Of a DNA stretch of 16,826 nt, positions 6,831-13,529 are shown one piece after another. The position numbers and the translations under genes are program-made. Location of the stretch: contig JAISTL010000049.1 in NCBI GenBank assembly GCA_031272615.1, forward strand, positions 1 through 16,826. Reading direction: 5' to 3'. The number at the start of each line of letters is the position of its first letter. Position 1 is the stretch's first letter. Under the pieces are notes generated by a model. That model made no database searches. It saw only the letters and a program-made list of their open reading frames with translations, and had not been told where the DNA came from. The stretch comes from Methylobacteriaceae bacterium. GTDB lineage: Bacteria > Pseudomonadota > Alphaproteobacteria > Rhizobiales > Beijerinckiaceae.

Positions 6831-6894
6831 AGTTCGGCGGAAGAGTCATCGGGTTTTCTCCTTCGGTTTGAACAACCCGGGGCGACAGGCCCGC

Positions 6895-7575
6895 TTATGC
6901 CTCGCGCCAGCGGCTCACGGCGCTCCACAGGCTCACGGCGACTCCGGCGAGAATCAGGGCGATGAACAGGCCCTTCAGCATCGGCAGGGTTTCGGTGAGC
7001 GGGGCGATCTGCCCGGCGGCTTCCGAGAGCGCGACTCCGAGAGCGCCCGCTCCCGTCAGCGACGCCACCCCCATATCCGCCTTCACCGCGGCACTGTCGG
7101 CGCCCGCCTGCTCAAAGGCGGAGGCGACGAATTCGCCTTTGGCCCACAGGCCGCACTCGGCGGAACGGCGGTTGACCAGCCCCTGCAGCACCTCACCCTT
7201 GGCATGCACCCATTTCATCAACTCCCCGGGCACCGCGTCGTAATCGCCGCGATTGAGCTTTTTGAGCAGAGTCGAGGAGTGAAGCCTGCCGGTGTTGTAA
7301 TCAAACGATACCAGGGCGGCAAAACGGTTGTCGGTCAGGGGCACGCGCACCAGGCTTTCCACCCGCGCTTCGCAGCGGCTGATGTCGCGGCGCAGAATCG
7401 CCTCGGCGTCCTCTTTGCTGACGGTCATGCCGGATTGGACCTCCGGCGCGCCCGCCGCCGAGGTGTGGCCGTAACCGATGGTCCACACGCCCGACGGGCA
7501 TTTGTACGCATCGGCGCGGAACCCCTCCCAGCGTTTGATGTGCTCCAGGCCTTCCTGATTGATGGTTCGTGTCAT
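6895..7575 (-). CDS. Phage-type lysozyme (endolysin), glycoside hydrolase family 24, with C-terminal membrane segment
   Basis: This 226-residue muramidase of the T4/P22 class cleaves peptidoglycan during phage-type lysis. Residues 1-150 are the catalytic domain. E17 (KRWEGF), C26 (YKCPSG) and T32 (WTIGYGHT) sit at the spacing of the T4 triad E11-D20-T26, with Cys in place of Asp. LVSFDYNTG and VNRRSAECGLW are further family landmarks. Residues 150-198 are an Ala/Gly-rich linker and 199-220 (LFIALILAGVAVSLW) is a membrane segment, which ordinary cytoplasmic endolysins lack. There is no N-terminal signal or signal-anchor segment. ATG 7575 is supported by AAGGAG. It is likely co-transcribed with the small membrane protein, and a terminator-like hairpin lies just upstream. 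Confidence 0.9.
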   Translation of the reverse strand: MTRTINQEGLEHIKRWEGFRADAYKCPSGVWTIGYGHTSAAGAPEVQSGMTVSKEDAEAILRRDISRCEARVESLVRVPLTDNRFAALVSFDYNTGRLHSSTLLKKLNRGDYDAVPGELMKWVHAKGEVLQGLVNRRSAECGLWAKGEFVASAFEQAGADSAAVKADMGVASLTGAGALGVALSEAAGQIAPLTETLPMLKGLFIALILAGVAVSLWSAVSRWREA

Positions 7576-7595
7576 GTCAGTCTCCTTTTCTTGTG

Positions 7596-7629
7596 AAATA
7601 AAAACTCCGGCGTGTCGTTGACACACCGG
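7596..7629 (-). terminator. Terminator-like hairpin immediately upstream of the lysozyme gene
   Basis: Read on the minus strand, CCGGTGTGTC (7629-7620) and GACACGCCGG (7616-7607) form a 10-bp stem with one mismatch and a 3-base loop. AG-TTTTT-A-TTT (7606-7596) follows. It precedes the lysozyme ribosome binding site by about 10 bases, so it could end transcription arriving from upstream or attenuate the lysis genes. Confidence 0.55.
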
Positions 7630-7635
7630 AACGAA

Positions 7636-7666
7636 GCGGAAAGGGTTGCATTTTTCCCGTTTCCGC
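7636..7666. repeat. Hairpin in the lysozyme/acyltransferase divergent region
   Basis: GCGGAAAGGG (7636-7645) pairs with CCCGTTTCCGC (7656-7666) with one bulged G. No T-run follows on either strand, so it is more likely a leader structure or binding site than a terminator. Confidence 0.45.
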
Positions 7667-7689
7667 CTACAGCATGAGCGACGGTGAGG

Positions 7690-7714
7690 CGTCGGCGGCA
7701 TCGGGCCGCCGACG
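7690..7714. repeat. Perfect 10-bp GC-rich hairpin just before the acyltransferase gene
   Basis: CGTCGGCGGC (7690-7699) pairs with GCCGCCGACG (7705-7714) around a 5-base loop. GAGG/CCTC can extend it past a 2-base bulge. It ends about 20 bases before ATG 7737, which has no recognisable ribosome binding site, so it could limit translation of the acyltransferase. Confidence 0.5.
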
Positions 7715-7736
7715 TTCCTCCCTCGCGGCATGACTG

Positions 7737-9686
7737 ATGAGTGCACCTTCGCCTTCCCCGCCTTCCGGCGCTCCGGGATTTGCCTTCCGCCCGCACATCG
7801 AGGCGCTGCGCGCCGTGGCGGTGCTGAGCGTCATGTTCCGGCATTTCGGCTGGCCGTTCTTCGGCGGCGGCTTTGTCGGCGTTGACGTGTTCTTCGTGAT
7901 TTCCGGCTTTCTCATCGCCGGGGGGATTTATCGGGAGACGGAACGCGGCGCCTTCTCCCTGCTTTCGTTTTACGAACGGCGCATCCGCCGCATCCTGCCG
8001 GCCTTCGCGGTGGTGACGCTGGCGGTGCTGGTGCTGTCTCTGCGGCTTCTGTGGCCGTTCCAGCTGCTGCGCACCGCCGAAGCGGCGATTTCCGCCGCGA
8101 CGTTCTCCGCCAATATATGGTTTTACCGCACCACCGACTATTTCCTCGCCGCCTCGGGAATGACGCCGCTGCTGCACACCTGGTCACTCTCCATCGAGGA
8201 ACAGTTCTACCTGGTGTTTCCGCTGCTGCTCATGGGGCTGGAAAAGCTTAAAATCCGCCGCGTCGGCGCCGTGCTGGCGGGTCTGCTCGTTCTGTCGCTC
8301 GTCGGCTCGGAGGTGACGCGACGGCTCGATGTCGCCGCCGCCTTTTATCTCACGCCGTTTCGCGCCTTCGAGCTGCTCATCGGCGCGGTGCTGGCGCGCT
8401 GCCGCTTTTCAGCGGAAAGGCGCGGCGTCTTCCCCGGCTTCCCCGCCGCCGCGGGTTTGGCGCTGATTGTGTTTTCCGTCGTCTTCTTCGGCCGCGGCAC
8501 GCCGTTTCCCGGGCTTCCGGCGCTTGTTCCCTGCCTCGGCGCCGCCCTGGTCATCGCCGCCGGTGAGCTTGGCGACAGCGCCGTGCTGCGGGTGTTCAGC
8601 AACCGGGGCTTCCTGTTTGTCGGCCGCATCTCCTATTCGCTCTACCTGGTGCACTGGCCGGTGTTCGTGTTTGCCGGAACGATGGGGGAAATCGATCCGC
8701 TGGTGCTGATGCTCGGCGGCCCCCTCGTTTCCGTCGCCCTTGCCGCCATCCTCCATGCGGTCGTCGAACAGCCTCCGCGGTACAACCGGCGGCTGTTCAG
8801 CCGTCCGGTTCTTTTCGCGTCGGCATTTGTTTGCGTCGGAGCCGTTCTGGGCCTCGCCCAGGCCGTCATCGACGCCGGCGGTTATCCCCGGCGCTTGCCG
8901 CCGCAGGTCCGCCGGATTCTCGAGGTGCAGTTCAAGCCGGAGTATTTCCGGCATTTTCAATGGGGAAGCTGCTTCTTCACCATGGAGGACGACCCCTCGA
9001 CCTATGACGCCGAACGCTGTTTTCCGCGCGGGCGCAAGACGGTGTTTCTGTGGGGGGACAGCACCATCGCGCATTATTATGAAGGGCTCGTTCCGCTGTT
9101 CAAGACCAGGGGATACAGTGTCGGCCTGGCGGGCATGGGGTCCTGCCCGCCGCTTCCGGGCCTGGCGCAAAACGTTTCTTCGCGGTGCGCCCGGTTGAGC
9201 GACCGGGTACTGAGCCTTGCCCTCGAGCGCAAACCCGAACTGGTGATCCTCGGGGCGCTGTGGCGCAACACCGCCGGCGAAGACAAACCGTTTCTCGAGG
9301 TGCTCCGGCGGCTGAGGCAAAACGGCAGCGCGGTGATCGTGCTGGGCAACCCCCGCTATCTCAAGGCGTTCGCTCCCCATATCCTGGCGGAGCGCATGGA
9401 GAACGACTCCGCATATCCGGAAGATATCGACCTGGTCGACGAAATCCCGCGCTTCGACGCCATCGACGCACAGTTGTGGAACGAGATCGCCCTGTATTTC
9501 CCGAAGGATCCCAAGGTGTTGTTCCTGCCGCTGACGTCGGTCATCTACACGCGGGATTTGAAACTCTCCGCCGGGGACGACATCTACTTCATCGACGATA
9601 TCCACTTTACCGAGGCGGGTTCCCGCCATTTCGGGCGCATACTGTTCGACGCCATCCTCCGCATCTGGACTCCGGAACCGCCGTAA
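7737..9686 (+). CDS. Membrane O-acyltransferase with C-terminal SGNH domain (OafA-like, polysaccharide/O-antigen acetylation)
   Basis: This is a 649-residue AT3-SGNH fusion protein. Residues 18-375 form the multi-span acyltransferase-3 domain. It has R25-x10-H36 in EALRAVAVLSVMFRH, FFVISGFLI (52-60), WSLSIEEQFY, and SYSLYLVHWPVFVF in the late membrane part. Residues about 400-649 are periplasmic SGNH: GDS with nucleophile S442, the GSCPPLPG stretch, GALWRN, and DDIH with D620/H623. Such proteins move acetyl groups across the inner membrane onto O-antigen or exopolysaccharide. The gene lies alone on the plus strand inside a minus-strand phage module, and its stop is 15 bases from the stop of the tail fibre gene. 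This placement suggests a lysogenic-conversion gene. The actual sugar target cannot be told. Confidence 0.9.
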   Translation: MSAPSPSPPSGAPGFAFRPHIEALRAVAVLSVMFRHFGWPFFGGGFVGVDVFFVISGFLIAGGIYRETERGAFSLLSFYERRIRRILPAFAVVTLAVLVLSLRLLWPFQLLRTAEAAISAATFSANIWFYRTTDYFLAASGMTPLLHTWSLSIEEQFYLVFPLLLMGLEKLKIRRVGAVLAGLLVLSLVGSEVTRRLDVAAAFYLTPFRAFELLIGAVLARCRFSAERRGVFPGFPAAAGLALIVFSVVFFGRGTPFPGLPALVPCLGAALVIAAGELGDSAVLRVFSNRGFLFVGRISYSLYLVHWPVFVFAGTMGEIDPLVLMLGGPLVSVALAAILHAVVEQPPRYNRRLFSRPVLFASAFVCVGAVLGLAQAVIDAGGYPRRLPPQVRRILEVQFKPEYFRHFQWGSCFFTMEDDPSTYDAERCFPRGRKTVFLWGDSTIAHYYEGLVPLFKTRGYSVGLAGMGSCPPLPGLAQNVSSRCARLSDRVLSLALERKPELVILGALWRNTAGEDKPFLEVLRRLRQNGSAVIVLGNPRYLKAFAPHILAERMENDSAYPEDIDLVDEIPRFDAIDAQLWNEIALYFPKDPKVLFLPLTSVIYTRDLKLSAGDDIYFIDDIHFTEAGSRHFGRILFDAILRIWTPEPP

Positions 9687-9701
9687 CCGGAGATGATGCG
9701 C

Positions 9702-10796
9702 TCACAACACTTCGAGAAGGCAATCGGTTCCCGGCTGGAGGTTTTCGTCGCTGAACAGCCGGAAGTGGGTCGGCCGGGCTCCGAGCATCGCGACCGAGCG
9801 GATGATCACCGTCTGCCAGTTGGACCCGTCGTAATGCGCATACCGCACCTCGCCGCACACTTCGCCCGGCGTCGCGGCAAACGCAGCCTCATACACCGAG
9901 TACGTCCCGTGCCCGGCGCCGCCGCCGCCGATGTTCACGATGTTGACGAGGGACGACGCGATTCCGGCAAACACCGTGTTGTACTGATAAAATCCGTACC
10001 GCTGATAGACGGCGTCGCTGATGAACGTGTCGCCGCCGTCCACGGAATACCGCATGTTGACCTGTTGGGTCGCCATGAACAGGGTGGAGAGCCGCCAGCG
10101 GGTGCAGTCCGGCGGGATGGCGAAGGTGAGGGTGGACACCGGTCCGGCGGGCGATTGCCGGTCGGCGAGCCGCCAGGTGCGGCCGAGCAGCGCGCCCAGC
10201 ACGCCGGGCGTGACCTCACCGACGAGCCCCGCGCCGCTGCCGGAATTGCCGAGCACACACGGCGCGGTGACCTGCGCCAGCTGTGCCGGGCCGATGGAAC
10301 CGGCGGCGATTTTCGCCGCGGTCACCACACCGTCGCCGAGATGCCCGCTGCCGACGGCGGCCTCCGCCAGTTTGCCGCCGGTTACCGCCGCGTCGGCGAG
10401 CGCTTCGGCGCCGACCGCGCCGGCGGCGAGTTTGCCGGAGGTCACGGCGGCGGCGGCGAGCTTGTCGCCGGTCACCGCGTCGGACGCGAGCTTGTCGGCG
10501 GTGACGGCGCCGGAAGCGATTTTATCGGCGGTGACGGAAAGGTCCAACACCGGCGGCGCCGACGGGCCTTCGGGGCCGCGGATGTCGACGGCGGCGGCAT
10601 AGTGTTCGACAAAACCCTGCGCGCCGACAAACCAGCCCGCCGCCGGCTTTTCACCCTGGCCGCCGGTCCAGTCGACAACCTGCTGGATGCGGCGTTCGCC
10701 GTCGGCAAGCACCGCCAGCACCGGCGTCCAGCCGTTGAAACCGGAGCGCCCGGCCGGGCCGACTCCGTGCTGTCGCAAAACAATGGATGGTCTCAT
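9702..10796 (-). CDS. Phage tail fibre protein with nine 10-residue repeats
   Basis: The product has 364 residues with ATG 10796, supported by GAGGAG upstream. Residues 1-75 form an N-terminal attachment-type domain (SGFNGWTPVLAVLADGER, VVDWTGG) seen in phage fibre proteins. A short collagen-like GPEGPS follows at 74-79. Residues 87-176 are nine tandem decapeptides of the form AVTADKLASG, as in trimeric phage fibre shafts. Residues 180-364 are a Gly/Tyr-rich, probably beta-structured tip with SVDGGDTF, GGGGAGHG and RYAHYDGSNW, likely the receptor-binding part. The frame is open further upstream to an ATG at 10868, but that stretch is encoded by an intergenic repeat. It is third in the tail gene order after the genes at 12609 and 11266. 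Confidence 0.82.
   Translation of the reverse strand: MRPSIVLRQHGVGPAGRSGFNGWTPVLAVLADGERRIQQVVDWTGGQGEKPAAGWFVGAQGFVEHYAAAVDIRGPEGPSAPPVLDLSVTADKIASGAVTADKLASDAVTGDKLAAAAVTSGKLAAGAVGAEALADAAVTGGKLAEAAVGSGHLGDGVVTAAKIAAGSIGPAQLAQVTAPCVLGNSGSGAGLVGEVTPGVLGALLGRTWRLADRQSPAGPVSTLTFAIPPDCTRWRLSTLFMATQQVNMRYSVDGGDTFISDAVYQRYGFYQYNTVFAGIASSLVNIVNIGGGGAGHGTYSVYEAAFAATPGEVCGEVRYAHYDGSNWQTVIIRSVAMLGARPTHFRLFSDENLQPGTDCLLEVL
10269..10538 (-). repeat. In-gene tandem repeat, nine 30-base units
   Basis: It encodes residues 87-176 of the tail fibre. Each unit gives roughly A-V-T-x-x-K-L-A-x-x. The last units diverge (VVTAAKIAAG, SIGPAQLAQV). The nucleotide repeat is imperfect through codon variation, so recent slippage is not evident, but copy number could still vary between strains. 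Confidence 0.85.
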
Positions 10797-10835
10797 GATA
10801 TGCTCCTCATGGTGTTGAAAAGAATTTGGCAAGTG

Positions 10836-10919
10836 AATGCGGAATGCGGAATTGTGGGGCCCCTTCACCGTTCACCGTGCCCACCCTTCATTTTGCATTC
10901 CGCACTCCGAATTCCGCAT
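10836..10919. repeat. Intergenic TGCGGAAT iteron element between two tail genes
   Basis: The left part (10836-10856) has TGCGGAA units. The right part (10895-10919) has the complementary TTCCGCA units. A perfect 10-base pairing is possible between 10838-10847 and 10895-10904. TTCACCG occurs twice between them (10864-10877). The left 21 bases recur inverted at 13301-13321 with one mismatch, so this is a dispersed element rather than part of the phage genes. Confidence 0.7.
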
Positions 10920-10924
10920 GGCCT

Positions 10925-11266
10925 TTACGCCACCACCCCGTCTTCCACCGGCAGAATTCCGGTGAGCAGCTGGACGAAACGACCGTCCTGCTCATAGACC
11001 ACGCCGACGGCATAATGGCCCGGCTCCAAGGTGCGCATGGCGCTTTCCGGAAACAGCCATTCGACGATGCCCTCGGCGGTTCCGGTGACGACCCCGTCGC
11101 CCGGCGCCGACAATCCGGCCGGCGCCTCGCCTTCCGAGGTGACAAAAACGCGGAACGCCGCCGTGGAATAGTCCATGGGACGCCCGGTTTCGGCGTCCAG
11201 AACCTCCATGCGTTCCAGCCAGGTTTCACGGTTGGTGACGGATTGAAAACGAACTTTTGCAATCAT
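10925..11266 (-). CDS. Small phage tail-associated protein, hypothetical
   Basis: The product has 113 residues with ATG 11266 and AAGGAG 6 bases before it. No named family was recognised. The sequence alternates hydrophobic and polar residues like a single beta-sandwich. Its second half has EWLFPESAMRTLEPGHY, then VVYEQDGRFVQLLTG and LPVEDGV. This order is seen in small proteins beside phage baseplate and fibre genes. It lies between the collar fibre gene (26 bases downstream of it) and the repeat fibre gene, so it may be an assembly or adaptor protein of the tail tip. There is no signal peptide or membrane segment. Confidence 0.6.
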   Translation of the reverse strand: MIAKVRFQSVTNRETWLERMEVLDAETGRPMDYSTAAFRVFVTSEGEAPAGLSAPGDGVVTGTAEGIVEWLFPESAMRTLEPGHYAVGVVYEQDGRFVQLLTGILPVEDGVVA

Positions 11267-11292
11267 GGATAACTCCTTTGGTTCGGGAAGAC

Positions 11293-12609
11293 TTACAGCT
11301 TCATGTAAAAGGTGCCGAGCACCGCCGGCGGATAGTTGTTGTGGGCAAAGCCGCTGCCCGTTTCGGCCAGCGTTGTTTCCAGCTCGTGGACATGGTCCGG
11401 CGCGGCGTCCACCACCAGCTGATGAAAGTGGTCGCCGCTGGCATAGGTGTTCAGCACCCGGTCGTCGGCGCGCAGGCCGTTGCCCTGGCCGATGGTGTTG
11501 CCGCTCCAGGTCACGTAACCGTCGACGTAGCCGTGCACGTGGCTGCCGTTGGTGGTGGTGCGTCCGGTATGGGCGTGGGCCCCGCTTTCGGCACAGACGC
11601 TCTCGGCCTCGTGCAGGTGCGGCGCGAGTTCGCCTTCCTTCAGGCAATGGCCGGAGGAGCCGCCCGACGCCCCCAGCGCCTCGGCGTCGCGGAACACCGA
11701 AAAGCGCGCTTCCTCTCCGGTGATTTCCGATGTCGGCAGTGCCGAAAGCGTCAGAATCAGCCCCTCGCCTTCCAGCCGCATGGCGGTGACGGTGGTGCCC
11801 TCGGGAATGCCTTCAGCCTTGACATACATGCCGATGGAAAGGCCTGCCTCGACAATCGGCCGGGTGGCGTCCAACGCCGCGGCCGTCGCCTCGGTGGAGC
11901 CGAGGGTGGTGGTGAGCGCCGCCGCCACCTGGGCGCGCAACGCCGGCGGGCGGCTCATGGTGTCGAGGCCGAACAGCGCCCGCCCGCGCAAGTCCGGCAC
12001 GCGGATGGTGCGGTTGGCGTTCCAATCGGCAATCGCGGTGGCGCCGCGCGGCACCTCCACCTCCGACGAGCACACCGCCAGGCGCGGGTCATTCTCCCAC
12101 AAATGGCGGAACAGCTCGAATGCCGAGCCGTCCGGCTGTTCCTCGCCCCACGGCACACCGACAGCCACGTTCGACGCGCCGGACGTCGCCCGGCCGATGG
12201 TGCCGCCGTCACAGGGCGTGAAGCCCGGACGCGGCCCGACACGGTAACTCCAGATGACATCGCCGACGGAGAGCGCGCCGTCGCCGCCCTGTTGCGGCGT
12301 ATCGGGCGCGGCGGACGCTCCGCCTTCAGCCTCGGCGGCGACGCCGTCGATATCTTCCAGCGGCACGTTGTCGGGCTTGAGGATGCGTATCCGATAGACC
12401 CCCGCCCCCACATAGATGGGCGGAATACGCCCCTGGGCGTTGGTCAGCACCGGCCGTGCGTGGGCTGAGAGCCCCCGGTGGTCGCGGTAGGCGATTTTGG
12501 GCGTGGTGGTGCCGGTTTCATACACAAAAATCTGCGCGCCGATGAGCGGGCGGCCGTCTTCCAGCAATGTCTGCAGGGAAAGCGGGCACAACGAGAGAGT
12601 CGCGGGCAT
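11293..12609 (-). CDS. Phage tail collar-domain fibre protein with five HxH motifs
   Basis: The product has 438 residues; AAGGAG precedes ATG 12609. Residues 10-90 are a fibre N-terminal domain (GAQIFVYETGTTTPK, LTNAQGRIPPIYVGAGVYRI). Residues 115-215 start the collar domain (VGDVIWSY, FTPCDGGTIGR, IRVPDLRGRALFG). It is interrupted by an inserted beta module at about 220-310 (GMYVKAEGIPEGTTVTAM). The C-terminal part resumes with HxH at 331, 345, 357, 394 and 406 and ends in NNYPPAVLGTFYMKL, the usual collar ending. In T4 gp37 and gp12, HxH pairs from three chains bind a metal ion along the fibre axis, so five stacked metal sites per trimer are inferred here. It is the first gene of the minus-strand tail group. 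Confidence 0.88.
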   Translation of the reverse strand: MPATLSLCPLSLQTLLEDGRPLIGAQIFVYETGTTTPKIAYRDHRGLSAHARPVLTNAQGRIPPIYVGAGVYRIRILKPDNVPLEDIDGVAAEAEGGASAAPDTPQQGGDGALSVGDVIWSYRVGPRPGFTPCDGGTIGRATSGASNVAVGVPWGEEQPDGSAFELFRHLWENDPRLAVCSSEVEVPRGATAIADWNANRTIRVPDLRGRALFGLDTMSRPPALRAQVAAALTTTLGSTEATAAALDATRPIVEAGLSIGMYVKAEGIPEGTTVTAMRLEGEGLILTLSALPTSEITGEEARFSVFRDAEALGASGGSSGHCLKEGELAPHLHEAESVCAESGAHAHTGRTTTNGSHVHGYVDGYVTWSGNTIGQGNGLRADDRVLNTYASGDHFHQLVVDAAPDHVHELETTLAETGSGFAHNNYPPAVLGTFYMKL

Positions 12610-12657
12610 GGGTGAAACTCCTTTTTATGGGGAACAGTGAAGTCATCCGCTGGACCG

Positions 12658-12676
12658 GGTGGACGGAGTGTCCACC
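12658..12676. repeat. GTCCACC hairpin at the upstream border of the tail genes
   Basis: GGTGGAC (12658-12664) and GTCCACC (12670-12676) form a perfect 7-bp palindrome around GGAGT. It is the same unit as the arrays at 6359-6490 and 13251-13356. It lies 49 bases before the tail collar start codon and 62 bases before the next plus-strand gene. Confidence 0.65.
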
Positions 12677-12737
12677 ACGACGCATCGGTATTGAAAACCG
12701 GCAGATTAGGTTGTACATTCGTGCCGGGAGGTTCGAT

Positions 12738-13241
12738 ATGGAACCGATGAAAAACGCGCGACGGCCTGCCGTCTCACCGATAACGCCCGCCGGCGGCACA
12801 CCGCGCCGCCGGGGAAAGCTGTTGATTCCCGGCGCCATGGCAGTGATTGCGCTCGGCGCTGTCGCCGTGCTCGGCATGCGCATGTTTGCCGACCGCCAGA
12901 CGGTCAACAGCGTGGAGTATGAACACGCCTGGACCGCGCTCAACGCCAGCGCCGAGGCGCGCCAGGCGCTCGGCATTCCCATCGAGCGCGAATGGTTCAG
13001 TTCCTACCGGAAACTGCCTTCGGGCAGCGGCAATTGCACGCTTCTGGAATTCAGAGTGCACGGCCCGAAGGACTCCGGCCTGGTGGTGGTGGAATCCGTC
13101 ACCCTCGACGATACGCCGCTGGCGCTGCGGGAAATCGTGCTGACATCCGACGAGCGCATTCGCATCAGCCGCCACTCCCGCGCCGCCGAACTGCTGCCGA
13201 TGATGGCCCCCTGCCTGAAAGACCGGAACGACAACCGCTAA
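12738..13241 (+). CDS. Single-span membrane protein with Coa1/Tim21-like domain
   Basis: The product has 167 residues with ATG 12738 and GGGAGG 6 bases before it. A basic N-terminus (RRRGK) leads into one membrane segment (28-49, LLIPGAMAVIALGAVAVLGM). A periplasmic domain follows. Its pattern is residues 60-80 AW..LNAS..ARQALGIPI, then a beta-rich half with LEFRVHGPKDSGLVVVESV and LREIVL. This resembles the Coa1/Tim21 fold, in bacteria usually small anchored proteins of unknown role and in mitochondria a cytochrome oxidase assembly factor. The assignment is from pattern only. The gene stands alone between two GTCCACC elements. A longer frame from 12567 exists but has no better start. Confidence 0.55.
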   Translation: MEPMKNARRPAVSPITPAGGTPRRRGKLLIPGAMAVIALGAVAVLGMRMFADRQTVNSVEYEHAWTALNASAEARQALGIPIEREWFSSYRKLPSGSGNCTLLEFRVHGPKDSGLVVVESVTLDDTPLALREIVLTSDERIRISRHSRAAELLPMMAPCLKDRNDNR

Positions 13242-13250
13242 ATCCGGGTT

Positions 13251-13356
13251 TTGGTGGACTTGGTGGACTTGGTGGACGGGGTGGACTGGGTGGACGGGCT
13301 CACAATTCCGCGTTCCGCATTTGGTATTCGTCCACCCAGTCCACCCGCGTCCACCG
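13251..13356. repeat. Composite repeat element: 9-base tandem array, 17-bp stem, TTCCGC loop
   Basis: Five 9-base units run from 13251 to 13295 (TTGGTGGAC three times, then GGGGTGGAC and TGGGTGGAC). The right side (13329-13356) has the unit in the opposite orientation. Bases 13280-13296 and 13329-13345 are perfect 17-base complements around a 32-base loop. The loop (13301-13321) holds the 21-base repeat found inverted at 10836-10856. The remaining gap up to 13529 holds only possible regulatory sites for the autotransporter. Confidence 0.8.
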
Positions 13357-13413
13357 GAACGCCCGCTCCATTTTGCCGCGGGCGTTGTGAAGATTTATTT
13401 CTGTCGGGCACTG

Positions 13414-13442
13414 TATAAATTGTTCATCGACAACATATTGTT
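13414..13442 (+). promoter_or_regulatory. Possible promoter/operator region of the autotransporter gene
   Basis: TATAAA (13414-13419) is a fair -10 but has no -35 at 16-18 bp. AACATATTGTT (13432-13442) is a perfect 4+4 palindrome around TAT. Either could take part in control of the gene at 13530; support is weak. Confidence 0.25.
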
Positions 13443-13529
13443 ACACTGTGGACACCGAAATTCCATCTTTGGCGGGTACCGCAGCTCCCCGAACGATCAG
13501 TCGCCCCCGAATCACAAGGAAGCCTCCCA

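Noticed and set aside
8409..9629. Minus-strand open frame of about 400 residues opposite the acyltransferase
   Set aside because: It is the shadow of a well-supported gene with all AT3 and SGNH motifs on the plus strand; composition is that of an antisense frame.
9687..9701. Bidirectional terminator between the convergent acyltransferase and tail fibre genes
   Set aside because: The 15-base gap holds no stem or T-run.
11257..12468. Plus-strand open frame of about 400 residues opposite the collar fibre gene
   Set aside because: Antisense to a protein with clear collar and HxH motifs; no domain or ribosome binding site seen.
13251..13356. CRISPR array
   Set aside because: The repeat unit is 9 bases with no unique spacers and no cas genes nearby; it is a short tandem repeat forming a hairpin.
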